Positions 1 through 6,113 are shown, counted from the stretch's first letter. The stretch: 6,280 bases of DNA from Ramlibacter sp. (GCA_026785815.1 JAJAZH010000185.1:1-6280); one strand, 5' to 3'. A program made the numbers and translations. The notes: generated by a model not told the origin, from the sequence alone.

Positions 1-309
1 CTGACCCAAAACGGCTGCCTGCGTGTGATGAGCCAGCCGGGCTACTCCAACCCGCTGCCTTTGGCCGTGCTGTCAGGCATGCTGCAACGCTCGACCGACA
101 CGGCGTTCCACCAGGTGTGGAGCGACGACATCAGCATCCTCGACGCGAAGCGCTTCAATCACCGCCACATCCATAGCCCGAAGCAACTGACAGACCTCTA
201 CTTGCTGGGCCTTGTCGTCAAGCACAAGGGTCGGCTTGCGAGCTTTGACCAGCGGATGCCGCTGAGTGCGGTCGTCGGCGCCACATCGACGCATCTGCTC
301 CTGCTCTAG
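1..309 (+). CDS. PIN-domain (VapC-like) toxin, C-terminal part, 5' end outside the window
   Basis: An open frame runs from the first base to a TAG stop and gives about 102 residues of a PIN-domain protein. It begins inside the fold with the stretch TQNGCLRVMSQPGY, which matches the segment of VapC-type toxins that normally reads TENG/TQNG followed by a hydrophobic helix. The C-terminal PIN signature is present: LTDLYLLGLVVKHKGRLASFD, with two acidic residues (fragment residues 65 and 83) placed as the third and fourth metal ligands. Family members are Mg-dependent RNases and are usually paired with a small antitoxin encoded just upstream, which here would lie outside the window. An oddity is Gln at the place where many relatives have the second acidic residue. 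The ATG at position 25 is internal to the conserved domain and is unlikely to be the real start. The stop overlaps the stop of the convergent deacetylase gene. Confidence 0.82.
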   Translation: MTQNGCLRVMSQPGYSNPLPLAVLSGMLQRSTDTAFHQVWSDDISILDAKRFNHRHIHSPKQLTDLYLLGLVVKHKGRLASFDQRMPLSAVVGATSTHLLLL

Positions 310-1193
310 GCGCGTTGCGCCAGAAACCAGTCCAGGATCTGTTCCCCGGTCCAGACCAGCACGCCTTCGTGGGACAGCACATGGTCGTACAGCTGCTCCA
401 GGTAGCCGATCCGGTGCGGCACGCCGCTCAGGTACGGATGGACCGAGATCGCCATCACCCGCGGCGTGCGGGCGCCGTCGAGGTACAGCCGATCGAAGTG
501 CGCCTTGCCGCGCTTGAGCATCTCGTCGGACGGGTGCTGCTGCACCGCGGATATCACCACGTCGTTCAGTTCCACGGTGTAGGGAATCGAGGTGATCGGA
601 CCCTTGCTGGATAGCAGGCTGACAGGCTGGTCGTCCAGAACCCAATCGGCGACGTACTCGATGCCGCACTCCGCCAGGTGATCCAGCGTGTCGTCGGTCT
701 CGGTCAGCCCCGGGCTCTCCCAACCGCGCGGCGCTTTGCCGGTGAACTTGCGGATCTCTTCCATCGTCTCGCGGATCGCACCGAGCTGGTCCTCCACTTT
801 GTGCATCGGTCGCTGGACCAGGCCGTGGCCCATGAATTCCCAGCCCGCCGCCAGGGCCGCGCTGCAGACTTCCTCGTACATCCGGCAGGTGCTGCCATTG
901 AGGGCGAAGGTGGCCTTCATCTTGCGGTCGCTGAGCGCATCCAGGATCCGCCAGAAGCCCACCCGCATCCCGTATTCGTGCCACGACCAGTTCGGAACGT
1001 CGGGTTGCAGCGGGCTGCCCATCGGCGGCGACAGCACGGCACGCGGCATCGGACTGGTCGGCTCCCAGACCTCGACGTTGACGATGTTCCAGACCACCAC
1101 GCGGGCGCCGCCCGGCAGCGCGAGCGGCGGCCGTTTGACGATCGACTGGTAGGGCACGCGGGCGCGCACGCTGGCGCCGATGGGGTTGCTCAT
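306..1193 (-). CDS. Polysaccharide deacetylase-fold protein, PuuE/allantoinase-like
   Basis: This 295-residue protein has the NodB-type deacetylase barrel. Segments seen in order: beta-1 RVVVWNIVNVEVWEP (residues 31-44); KATFALNG (93-100); GWEFMGHG with His123 (117-124); RGWESPG (156-162); and a C-terminal VHPYLSGVPHR with His252 (251-261), followed by HEGVLVWTGEQILDWF. The last block and the RGW loop resemble the PuuE branch, where a deacetylase fold was recruited to open cyclic amides such as allantoin. The classical double-Asp motif 1 of chitin or peptidoglycan deacetylases is absent: Asn36 and Asn39 stand in that region. There is no signal peptide, so it should be cytoplasmic. The ATG is preceded by GGAG with six bases between. 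It is the last gene of the leftward operon, 30 bp after the preceding hydrolase. It probably hydrolyses a C-N bond in a small molecule rather than acting on a polysaccharide. The fold call is firm; the substrate is unknown. Confidence 0.88.
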   Translation of the reverse strand: MSNPIGASVRARVPYQSIVKRPPLALPGGARVVVWNIVNVEVWEPTSPMPRAVLSPPMGSPLQPDVPNWSWHEYGMRVGFWRILDALSDRKMKATFALNGSTCRMYEEVCSAALAAGWEFMGHGLVQRPMHKVEDQLGAIRETMEEIRKFTGKAPRGWESPGLTETDDTLDHLAECGIEYVADWVLDDQPVSLLSSKGPITSIPYTVELNDVVISAVQQHPSDEMLKRGKAHFDRLYLDGARTPRVMAISVHPYLSGVPHRIGYLEQLYDHVLSHEGVLVWTGEQILDWFLAQRA

Positions 1194-1199
1194 GTTTCG

Positions 1200-1203
1200 C
1201 TCC
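1200..1203 (-). promoter_or_regulatory. Ribosome binding site of the deacetylase gene
   Basis: The minus strand reads GGAG followed by six bases and then the ATG at 1193. It supports this start and independent initiation after the 30-bp gap from the upstream hydrolase stop. Confidence 0.65.
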
Positions 1204-1223
1204 AGAAATTACTCAGCCGTCGC

Positions 1224-2366
1224 TCACAGGTTGTCGGCCAGCCAGTCGGCAATGATGTTCGCGCCCACCTGACGGTTGTCTTCCTGGCAATGCTCGCTGC
1301 CGCCCTCGAAGGCGCTGAGCACGCGCAGGGTCTTGTTGCTCGAACCGACCGCGTCGTACAGGCGCTGGGCGAAGTCGAGCTGCACGATGGTGTCGTTCTG
1401 GCCGTGCAGGCAGAAGAACGGGCAGCGCATCTTTTCGGCGACGCCGGACAGGCGATAGTTTTCCAGCTTCTTCATGCAGGCGTCGATGTCGGGCATGCCC
1501 AGCACCCACGGCAACTGGAAGCCGGGCGCCGACAGCTTGGTGCCGCCAGACTCCATGATCTTGCGCCGCCGCACCCAGGACTCGTGATAGTCGAAGTGAC
1601 CGCCCCAGGCCACGCAGGCGGCGAATCGCGAATCCATGGCGGCAGCGCGCGGGGCGTAATAGCCGCCCATCGAAAAACCCATCACCGCCACCCGCTTCGG
1701 ATCGATCTCCGCGCGCGTGGCCAGCCAGTCATAGGCCGCGCCCGCAGGCACTTCGTAGTCGTAGCGGCTGGGGATGCCCTGCAGCCGCAGCGCCTCGCCC
1801 TGGCCGGGACCGTCGATCGCCAGCACATGGATGCCGCGCCGGGCGATCTCGACGCCGCCGAACAGCACGCTCATCTCCTTGGCGTTGTCCAGGCCGTCGA
1901 ACATCACCACCGCCGGCGCCTTGCCGACGACATCGGCCTTGAGCAGCCAGGCCGGCAGCGTGGTTCCCTCATACGGAACCTCGACCCGTTCGATCTGCGG
2001 ATAGCGGCGCTCGATGCCCTTCGCGAAACAGCGCAGGCAGCTGCGGTAGGTGTCCCACTTGCGCTCGGACGGCGGCACGAAGCGCTCGCCGCAGAAGTAG
2101 TAGATGGCGGCGCGCAGATAGAACGCGCCCGAGGTCAGGCGGTGGCCTTGCTCCTCTTCCACGTCGCCGAAGCCTTCGATCCGCTGCGCCATCGCCGTCC
2201 ACTCGGACCACCAGCGCTCGTTGTCGCCTTCATGGCCGCGCAGCTTTTGCCCGATCTGGTCGATTTCGCCGATCGAGGCCGCGCCCCAGGCCGCCATCTC
2301 GATGCCGAACATCATTCCCTGCGACCACATGTGGTTGGTCGGGAAATACTCGAACCAGTGACTCAT
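1224..2366 (-). CDS. Alpha/beta hydrolase, DHPON hydrolase/FrsA-like (second of the tandem pair)
   Basis: This 380-residue cytoplasmic protein has an N-terminal helical region (about 1-125) followed by an alpha/beta hydrolase core. Core motifs: VPYEGTTLPAWL (130-141), FDGLDNAKE (156-164), DGPGQGEAL (185-193) and the nucleophile elbow GFSMGGYYAPR with Ser232. The likely acid is Asp325 in HGQND and the likely base His359 in GSEHCQEDN. This Ser/Asp/His order, the helical N-terminus and the DGPGQG and EHCQ motifs are those of 2,6-dihydroxypseudooxynicotine hydrolase, a C-C bond hydrolase of nicotine breakdown, and of related FrsA-like esterases. It is clearly paralogous to the gene immediately upstream. 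The start lies 4 bp after that gene's stop, with a GGGA ribosome site (2374-2377) inside the upstream gene's end. It could be a C-C hydrolase, an esterase or an amidase; the natural substrate is not deducible. The family assignment is strong. Confidence 0.9.
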   Translation of the reverse strand: MSHWFEYFPTNHMWSQGMMFGIEMAAWGAASIGEIDQIGQKLRGHEGDNERWWSEWTAMAQRIEGFGDVEEEQGHRLTSGAFYLRAAIYYFCGERFVPPSERKWDTYRSCLRCFAKGIERRYPQIERVEVPYEGTTLPAWLLKADVVGKAPAVVMFDGLDNAKEMSVLFGGVEIARRGIHVLAIDGPGQGEALRLQGIPSRYDYEVPAGAAYDWLATRAEIDPKRVAVMGFSMGGYYAPRAAAMDSRFAACVAWGGHFDYHESWVRRRKIMESGGTKLSAPGFQLPWVLGMPDIDACMKKLENYRLSGVAEKMRCPFFCLHGQNDTIVQLDFAQRLYDAVGSSNKTLRVLSAFEGGSEHCQEDNRQVGANIIADWLADNL

Positions 2367-2370
2367 GGAT

Positions 2371-3576
2371 TCATCCCGGATGGAAAACCAGTCGGGTCTG
2401 GTCGATGCCGAACACGTCGGCCAGCCAGTCGATCATCAGTTCCTGTCCCAGCGTCGGGTTGTCGTGCTGGCAATGCTCGGCCCCGGTTTCTTCTTCGCTG
2501 GTCAGGCGCAAGGTGGCGTTGACGCCATGGCGAGTTGCGTAGCTGTGCACCTGCCGCACCGACTCGACGCCGAGCACGTCGTGGCCGCCGTGGATGATCA
2601 GGTAAGGGCACTTCATGTGCTCCAGCACACCGTCGAGGGTGAACGGCCGGGCGATCTCGGTGGCCTCGGCCATGCTGCGGGCGCCGAAGACCCACTTGAT
2701 GTGGCCGGCCAGACCGTGGTTCTCGTCGCGGGTCTTCCAGCGCTCGTGAATGTCCCAGATCGCGCCGTGCGAGATGCAGGCCGCCAGCCGCGGTTCCATC
2801 GCACCGGCACGCGCCGCGTAGTAGCCGCCGAGGCTTGAGCCGCTGACGGCGATTCGGGTGCGGTCGACATCCGATCGGCGCTCCAGCCAGTCGATGCACT
2901 TGCCGATCGGCACCTCGTAATCGTGGCGGGTCACCAGGCCGTGCCGGCGCAGTGCGCCGCCCTGGCCCGGTCCGTCGACCAGCAGCACCGACATGCCGCG
3001 CTGCAGGGCGCCGCGGCCAGTCATGAACCAGAGCTCGTCCTTGAATGAATCGAGGCCGCCGACCGAGATCAGCACCGGCTGACGCTCGCCGCCGTTGGCC
3101 GAGCGGATGAAATAGGCCGGCAGCGGCTTGCCTGCCTCGTAGGGGATCTCGACCACTTCCGCCTTCGGCGTCAGCTGCGCCAGGAATTTCTGCGAAGCGC
3201 GCTCGCAGCGGTCGAAGGTGGGCAGCCGGCGCGGGTCGTCCGGCTTGAGCCAGAACTCGGCTTCGCGGAAGTAATTGGCCGACCGCAGCCAGCAATTCAT
3301 CGCAGTGCGGACGTGGCGTCGGCCGATTTCCTCATCGCCGCGGCGGTCGTTGCGCTCGGCGATGTGGGTCCATTCGCGGTACCAGCTTTCGAAATCGTTC
3401 GGAATGATCTTGCTGGCCGCCTGGAACACCTCGCTCACCGCACCGCCGCCCTCCTGGGTTTCGCCCAGTCCGCGCCGGAACTGGTAGGACATCCAGAAGT
3501 CCTCATGCCACTGGTGCCAGCCGAACGGCTCGTAGCTGGGCGGCCGGGGCGCCGCGGCCACGGTGGCCTGGCTCAC
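2371..3576 (-). CDS. Alpha/beta hydrolase, DHPON hydrolase/FrsA-like (first of the tandem pair)
   Basis: This 401-residue paralogue of the following gene has the same plan: a helical N-terminal cap (about 1-140), then IPYEAGKPLPAYF (144-156), GGLDSFKDE (173-181), DGPGQGGALRRHG (201-213), elbow GSSLGGYYAAR with Ser248, probable acid Asp333 in HGGHD, and probable base His368 in GAEHCQHDN. The catalytic set is therefore complete. The region between elbow and acid differs clearly from its neighbour, which suggests a different substrate pocket. I place the start at the GTG at 3576, which forms GTGA with the TGA stop of the binding-protein gene, a usual coupling arrangement. An in-frame ATG at 3615 would add 13 low-complexity residues and lengthen the overlap to 43 bp. 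Only a weak ribosome site is visible, which fits translational coupling. Family members cleave C-C or ester bonds of aromatic or heterocyclic catabolites; the exact reaction is unknown. Confidence 0.9.
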   Translation of the reverse strand: MSQATVAAAPRPPSYEPFGWHQWHEDFWMSYQFRRGLGETQEGGGAVSEVFQAASKIIPNDFESWYREWTHIAERNDRRGDEEIGRRHVRTAMNCWLRSANYFREAEFWLKPDDPRRLPTFDRCERASQKFLAQLTPKAEVVEIPYEAGKPLPAYFIRSANGGERQPVLISVGGLDSFKDELWFMTGRGALQRGMSVLLVDGPGQGGALRRHGLVTRHDYEVPIGKCIDWLERRSDVDRTRIAVSGSSLGGYYAARAGAMEPRLAACISHGAIWDIHERWKTRDENHGLAGHIKWVFGARSMAEATEIARPFTLDGVLEHMKCPYLIIHGGHDVLGVESVRQVHSYATRHGVNATLRLTSEEETGAEHCQHDNPTLGQELMIDWLADVFGIDQTRLVFHPG

Positions 3577-4535
3577 TTGGCGTCCAGCTTCAGCGTGCGC
3601 AGCAGCTTGCTCCACTTGTCGTAGTCGTTCATCCAGATGGCGCCGAACTGCGCCGGCGTGCCGGCCACCGTGTCGAGACCCAGCGCCTGCGTTTTCTGCG
3701 CGATATCCGGCTTGGCCAGCGCGGTGTTCACCGCCGCGTTGAACGCGGTGATGGTCGCGGGCGGGGCGCCCTTGCGACCGAAGAATCCGAACCAGCCCAG
3801 CGCTTCATAGCCGGGCACGCCTTCGCCGAAGCTGGCAACCGCCGGGGCGAAGGCCGAGCGCGACTTGCCGGTCATCGCGATGGCCGTCAGCTTGCCGGAC
3901 TGCGCATGGGGATACAGGGTGGTGAAGGAACCGATCGCCAGCTCGATCTGGCCGCCCATCACATCGGTCATCACCTGGTTGTTGCCCTTGTAGGGCACAT
4001 GGATGAAGTCCATGCCCGTGCGCTCCTGTAGCAGTTCCATCGACAGGTGCGGGAAGCCGCCTTCGCCGTTGGACCCCAGCCGCAGCTTGCCCGGGTTGGC
4101 CTTGGAGTACGCCACCAGCTCGGCAATGGTCTTGGCCGGCACGGACGGATTGGCAGCCAGCAGCAGGTAGTTGCTGTAGGCCATCGCAACCGGGACGAAC
4201 TCGGCCCGCACGTCGATCGGCTGCTTGTTGGTGATCGGCGCCACCGCCATGCTGCCCATCTGGCCCATCACGAAGGTGTGGCCATCGTTCGGTCCCTGCA
4301 GGGCGCTCTGCAGCCCCAGCAGGCCCGACGCACCCGGCCGGTTCTCGATCACGATCGGCTGCCCCAGCGACTCCTGCATGCTGGGCTGCAGCAGGCGGCT
4401 GATGACGTCGCCGAGGTCGCCGGCCGGATAGGGGACGATCACCCGGATCGGTTTGGTGAAGGTCTGAGCGACGGCGCCGACGGCCATCGAACACAAGGCA
4501 GCGGTCACCGCTGCGGCGCGAATCAGCTTGTACAT
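3573..4535 (-). CDS. Bug/TctC-family periplasmic solute-binding protein
   Basis: This 320-residue protein of normal family length starts at the ATG at 4535, which is followed by a typical signal peptide: MYKLIRAAAV, a hydrophobic stretch, and AVA before Gln24 as likely cleavage site. An upstream in-frame ATG at 4571 would put 12 charged or proline-rich residues before the signal and has no good ribosome site, whereas 4535 has AGGAG five bases upstream. Family landmarks are IRVIVPYPAGD (about 31-40), IENRPGASGLLG, FIHVPYKGNNQVMTDVMGGQIELAI, and a C-terminal TPAQFGAIW. Such proteins capture carboxylates and related small molecules in the periplasm. Some serve a TctAB membrane pair, while many in Burkholderiales are orphans, as here, where no membrane component lies nearby. 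It is the first gene of the operon, so its ligand is a likely substrate for the hydrolases that follow. The ligand loop is unusual: AGDLGD instead of the common PGGxxD form. Confidence 0.92.
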   Translation of the reverse strand: MYKLIRAAAVTAALCSMAVGAVAQTFTKPIRVIVPYPAGDLGDVISRLLQPSMQESLGQPIVIENRPGASGLLGLQSALQGPNDGHTFVMGQMGSMAVAPITNKQPIDVRAEFVPVAMAYSNYLLLAANPSVPAKTIAELVAYSKANPGKLRLGSNGEGGFPHLSMELLQERTGMDFIHVPYKGNNQVMTDVMGGQIELAIGSFTTLYPHAQSGKLTAIAMTGKSRSAFAPAVASFGEGVPGYEALGWFGFFGRKGAPPATITAFNAAVNTALAKPDIAQKTQALGLDTVAGTPAQFGAIWMNDYDKWSKLLRTLKLDAK

Positions 4536-4540
4536 CGGAA

Positions 4541-4545
4541 CTCCT
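4541..4545 (-). promoter_or_regulatory. Ribosome binding site deciding the binding-protein start
   Basis: AGGAG on the minus strand, five bases before the ATG at 4535. It favours this start over the ATG at 4571, in agreement with the signal peptide. Confidence 0.75.
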
Positions 4546-4587
4546 GGGTCGGAAGGGACGGGACGAATCAACTAACAAGACTTTTAG

Positions 4588-4600
4588 TCAAGTCACTTGA
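4588..4600. promoter_or_regulatory. Perfect 13-bp palindrome, probable operator
   Basis: TCAAGT and ACTTGA flank a single central base. It begins directly after the -10 box of the predicted operon promoter and its centre (4594) coincides with the expected transcription start. It lies in an AT-rich pocket of an otherwise GC-rich window. A second, overlapping dyad GACT-TTT-AGTC (4579-4589) lies just downstream. The position fits a repressor site, and the XRE-cupin protein encoded next to it is the obvious candidate ligand. That pairing is an inference from adjacency. Confidence 0.6.
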
Positions 4601-4629
4601 ATCCTAGAGATGGGACTCGCTGCTGTCAA
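4601..4629 (-). promoter_or_regulatory. Sigma70-type promoter of the binding protein/hydrolase operon
   Basis: The minus strand carries TTGACA (4629-4624, perfect -35), a 17-bp spacer and TAGGAT (4606-4601, four of six for -10). The predicted start is near 4594, giving a leader of about 60 bases before the ATG at 4535. The TGA stop of the upstream regulator gene lies inside the -35 box, so the operon can be transcribed separately from the regulator. Confidence 0.6.
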
Positions 4630-5306
4630 CGCCGTCGGCGCGGTTTTTCAGGCTTTGCGCTTGCGCGGGGGGACGCTAAGGGCGCGGCCGCCAGCCCGCT
4701 GCGGCTGGGCGTGCTGGCCCAGAGCACCCGCGTGACCCGGCGGCCCGGATTGCGGTAGCCGTGGGGCGCCTCGGAGCGAAAGCTGAACGAGTCGCCAGCC
4801 GCCAACCGGAACACCTCGGTCCCTACAGTCAGCTCGAATTCGCCCTCGATCACGTAGCCGACCTCCTCGCCGACATGCGAAAGCTGGCCACGGCTGCCCG
4901 CGCCGGGCGCGAGGGTGTGCAGGTTGCCCTCGAGCATATGGTCGCCGTCGGGCGGCACCAGACGCTCGACCGACGAGCCCCGCCCGTGCAACGACAAGGT
5001 CGGCCGCGAACCGGCGCGCGCGACCACCTGCTGCAATTCGCCGGGCGAGAACAGATCGGCGACGCTGACGTCCAGGCAACTGGCGATCTTGCCCAGCATC
5101 GAAAGCGAAGGACTGCCCCGGCCATTCTCGATCTTGGACAGCATGCTTTCGCTGCAGCCGATCCGCTCGCCCATCTCCCGCAACTTCAGCCCCTTCAGTC
5201 GGCGCGTGCTACGGATGCTGCCGCCGACCGCAACGCCTTCGCGCGCTGGCGGCTTGACAACAGAAACAAGAGGACGGGTCGACGCCCGGGCCAGGCTGGG
5301 TTTCAT
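4626..5306 (-). CDS. XRE-family transcriptional regulator with C-terminal cupin sensor domain
   Basis: This 226-residue protein has two domains. Residues about 29-86 form an XRE helix-turn-helix: IRSTRRLKGLKLREMGERIG, then SESMLSKIENGRGSPSLSML and LDVSVADLFS, a nearly canonical lambda-repressor-like pattern. Residues about 128-198 form a small cupin barrel with motif 1 GQLSHVGEEVGYVIEGE (His144, Glu147/148) and motif 2 GDSFSFRSEAPHGYRNPG (Pro181, His182, Asn186). This architecture is that of PuuR/SutR-type regulators, in which the cupin binds a small effector and the helix-turn-helix binds palindromic DNA. The tail is basic and alanine/proline-rich and ends in four arginines. The ATG at 5306 was chosen because the domains follow about 30 residues later and because the longer upstream frame runs into the divergent gene. 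No clear ribosome site precedes it. It probably controls the operon starting 90 bp downstream. Confidence 0.9.
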   Translation of the reverse strand: MKPSLARASTRPLVSVVKPPAREGVAVGGSIRSTRRLKGLKLREMGERIGCSESMLSKIENGRGSPSLSMLGKIASCLDVSVADLFSPGELQQVVARAGSRPTLSLHGRGSSVERLVPPDGDHMLEGNLHTLAPGAGSRGQLSHVGEEVGYVIEGEFELTVGTEVFRLAAGDSFSFRSEAPHGYRNPGRRVTRVLWASTPSRSGLAAAPLASPRASAKPEKPRRRR

Positions 5307-5318
5307 GGAATGAGCCGG

Positions 5319-5324
5319 ATTATG
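5319..5324 (-). promoter_or_regulatory. Possible -10 element for the regulator gene
   Basis: CATAAT on the minus strand (five of six matches) lies 12 bases before the regulator ATG, but no convincing -35 is found at the right distance. If used, transcription would start about five bases before the ATG and give an almost leaderless mRNA, consistent with the missing ribosome site. This is tentative. Confidence 0.25.
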
Positions 5325-5490
5325 CGGCGCACCATGCCAGCAGCCCGAGCGCCGGCACGGCCACCAGCGGAACCGCGGCCAGGCTCCGTTGCTCGGCCGA
5401 CTGGGCCGCGAGGTCGGACCCGGCCAGGGCCGTGAAGGAGCGGGACAGGGTCGTGGCGCGCATGGAGAAAGTCTCGCCCGAAACCGCCAT
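5320..5490 (-). pseudogene. Probable N-terminal remnant of a major facilitator superfamily transporter
   Basis: A short minus-strand frame (56 codons from the ATG at 5490, or 70 from a GTG at 5532) ends in TAA 13 bases before the regulator start. Its part TLSRSFTALAGSDLAAQ, followed by SAEQRSLAAVPLVAV, resembles from memory the first 35 or so residues of MFS exporters, which usually read SD(L/I)(A/L)AQxAEQxxLAAxPLVAVLALG and lead into the first transmembrane helix. After LGLLAW the frame stops, so eleven helices are missing. The simplest reading is a decayed gene start left by a deletion that brought the regulator close. It could instead be a real small one-helix protein or a leader peptide. 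No alignment could be run, so the resemblance is a judgement. Confidence 0.45.
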
Positions 5491-5571
5491 CGTGCCCGCC
5501 CAGCGCGGCCGCGGCTGGCCGTTTGCGGACACGCAATTGCCGGTGCATCATGCGGTTCCCTGCAAGACCTT

Positions 5572-5577
5572 GAGGAG
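5572..5577 (+). promoter_or_regulatory. Ribosome binding site of the PEBP gene
   Basis: GAGGAG six bases before the ATG at 5584. It fixes this start against the longer open frame that extends upstream without domain support. Confidence 0.75.
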
Positions 5578-5583
5578 ACCCGC

Positions 5584-6087
5584 ATGAGCTTCACGCTGAG
5601 CAGCCCCGACATCCAGTCCGGCGGCACCATCGACAGGCGATTCGAGTTCGAGGGCTTCGGCTGCTCGGGCGAGAACAAGTCACCGACGTTGAAGTGGAGC
5701 GGCGCCCCGGCCGGCGCCAAGAGCTTCGCCGTCACGGTTTATGACCCCGATGCGCCCACTGGCTCCGGCTGGTGGCACTGGTTCATCGTGAACATTCCCG
5801 CCGGCGTGACCGAACTGAAAGCCGATGCCGGCGCAGTCGGCGGCAAGAACCTGCCCAAGGGCGCGGCGCATGTTCGCATCGACTACGGCGTCGCCGGCTT
5901 CGGCGGCGTCTGCCCGCCCGAAGGCGACCCGCCGCACCGCTACATCTTCACCGTCCACGCGCTCGGCGTGGAGAAGCTGGATCTCCCCGCCGATGCCACT
6001 GCGGCGCTGGCGGGGTTCATGGTGAACGGGAACTCGATCGGGAAGGCGAGCTTCGAGGCGCGGTATGGGCGGGGGAAGGCGAAATAG
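5584..6087 (+). CDS. YbhB/YbcL family PEBP-like (Raf kinase inhibitor-like) protein
   Basis: This 167-residue protein of standard family length belongs to the phosphatidylethanolamine-binding protein fold. The conserved pocket motifs are present in order: DPDAP (54-58), WWHWFIVNIP (63-72) with His65, GVCPPEGDPPHRYIF (108-122, the GxCPPxGxPHRY signature) with His118, and the C-terminal GNSIGKASFEARYG. The start MSFTLSSPDIQSGGTI is typical of the bacterial branch. There is no signal peptide, so it is cytoplasmic, as for E. coli YbhB. The pocket binds anionic or phosphorylated ligands, but the physiological role in bacteria is unsettled. It is read away from the regulator and has its own ribosome site, so it is probably a separate transcription unit without a necessary link to the hydrolase operon. 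Identification is firm; function is not. Confidence 0.93.
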   Translation: MSFTLSSPDIQSGGTIDRRFEFEGFGCSGENKSPTLKWSGAPAGAKSFAVTVYDPDAPTGSGWWHWFIVNIPAGVTELKADAGAVGGKNLPKGAAHVRIDYGVAGFGGVCPPEGDPPHRYIFTVHALGVEKLDLPADATAALAGFMVNGNSIGKASFEARYGRGKAK

Positions 6088-6113
6088 CGGAGCGATCACC
6101 CTCGACCTTACTT

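Larger units (their letters stand above)
5307..5583. other. Divergent intergenic region between the regulator and the PEBP gene
   Basis: These 277 bp separate two divergently read genes. Apart from the transporter remnant and the weak -10-like CATAAT near the regulator, they hold the leader of the plus-strand gene. That leader has only poor promoter-like matches (TTGCGG at 5523, CATCAT at 5546, 17 bp apart) and then a clear ribosome site. No RNA gene or strong hairpin was recognised. Confidence 0.5.

Noticed and set aside
73..984. A 303-codon minus-strand frame overlapping the deacetylase
   Set aside because: It is a shifted frame of the deacetylase gene with Arg/Gly/Pro-rich translation and no recognisable motif.
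678..2522. A 614-codon plus-strand open frame opposite the deacetylase and hydrolase genes
   Set aside because: It is a mirror of strongly GC-biased codons on the minus strand. Its translation is rich in His, Arg and Ala without any domain, and it crosses three well-supported genes.
5523..5551. TTGCGG, 17 bp, CATCAT as a promoter for the PEBP gene
   Set aside because: The -35 matches only three of six consensus positions, which is too weak to annotate as a promoter.
5389..5583. Upstream extension of the PEBP gene to an ATG at 5389
   Set aside because: The family N-terminus begins exactly at 5584, where a GAGGAG site is correctly placed.
5307..5735. The 5' extension of the regulator frame to an ATG at 5735
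   Set aside because: The added 143 residues are proline/arginine-rich low-complexity sequence that overlaps the start of the divergent PEBP gene. The domains begin about 30 residues after the ATG at 5306.
6088..6113. Terminator after the PEBP gene
   Set aside because: No GC-rich hairpin followed by a T run is visible between the stop and the tandem repeat.
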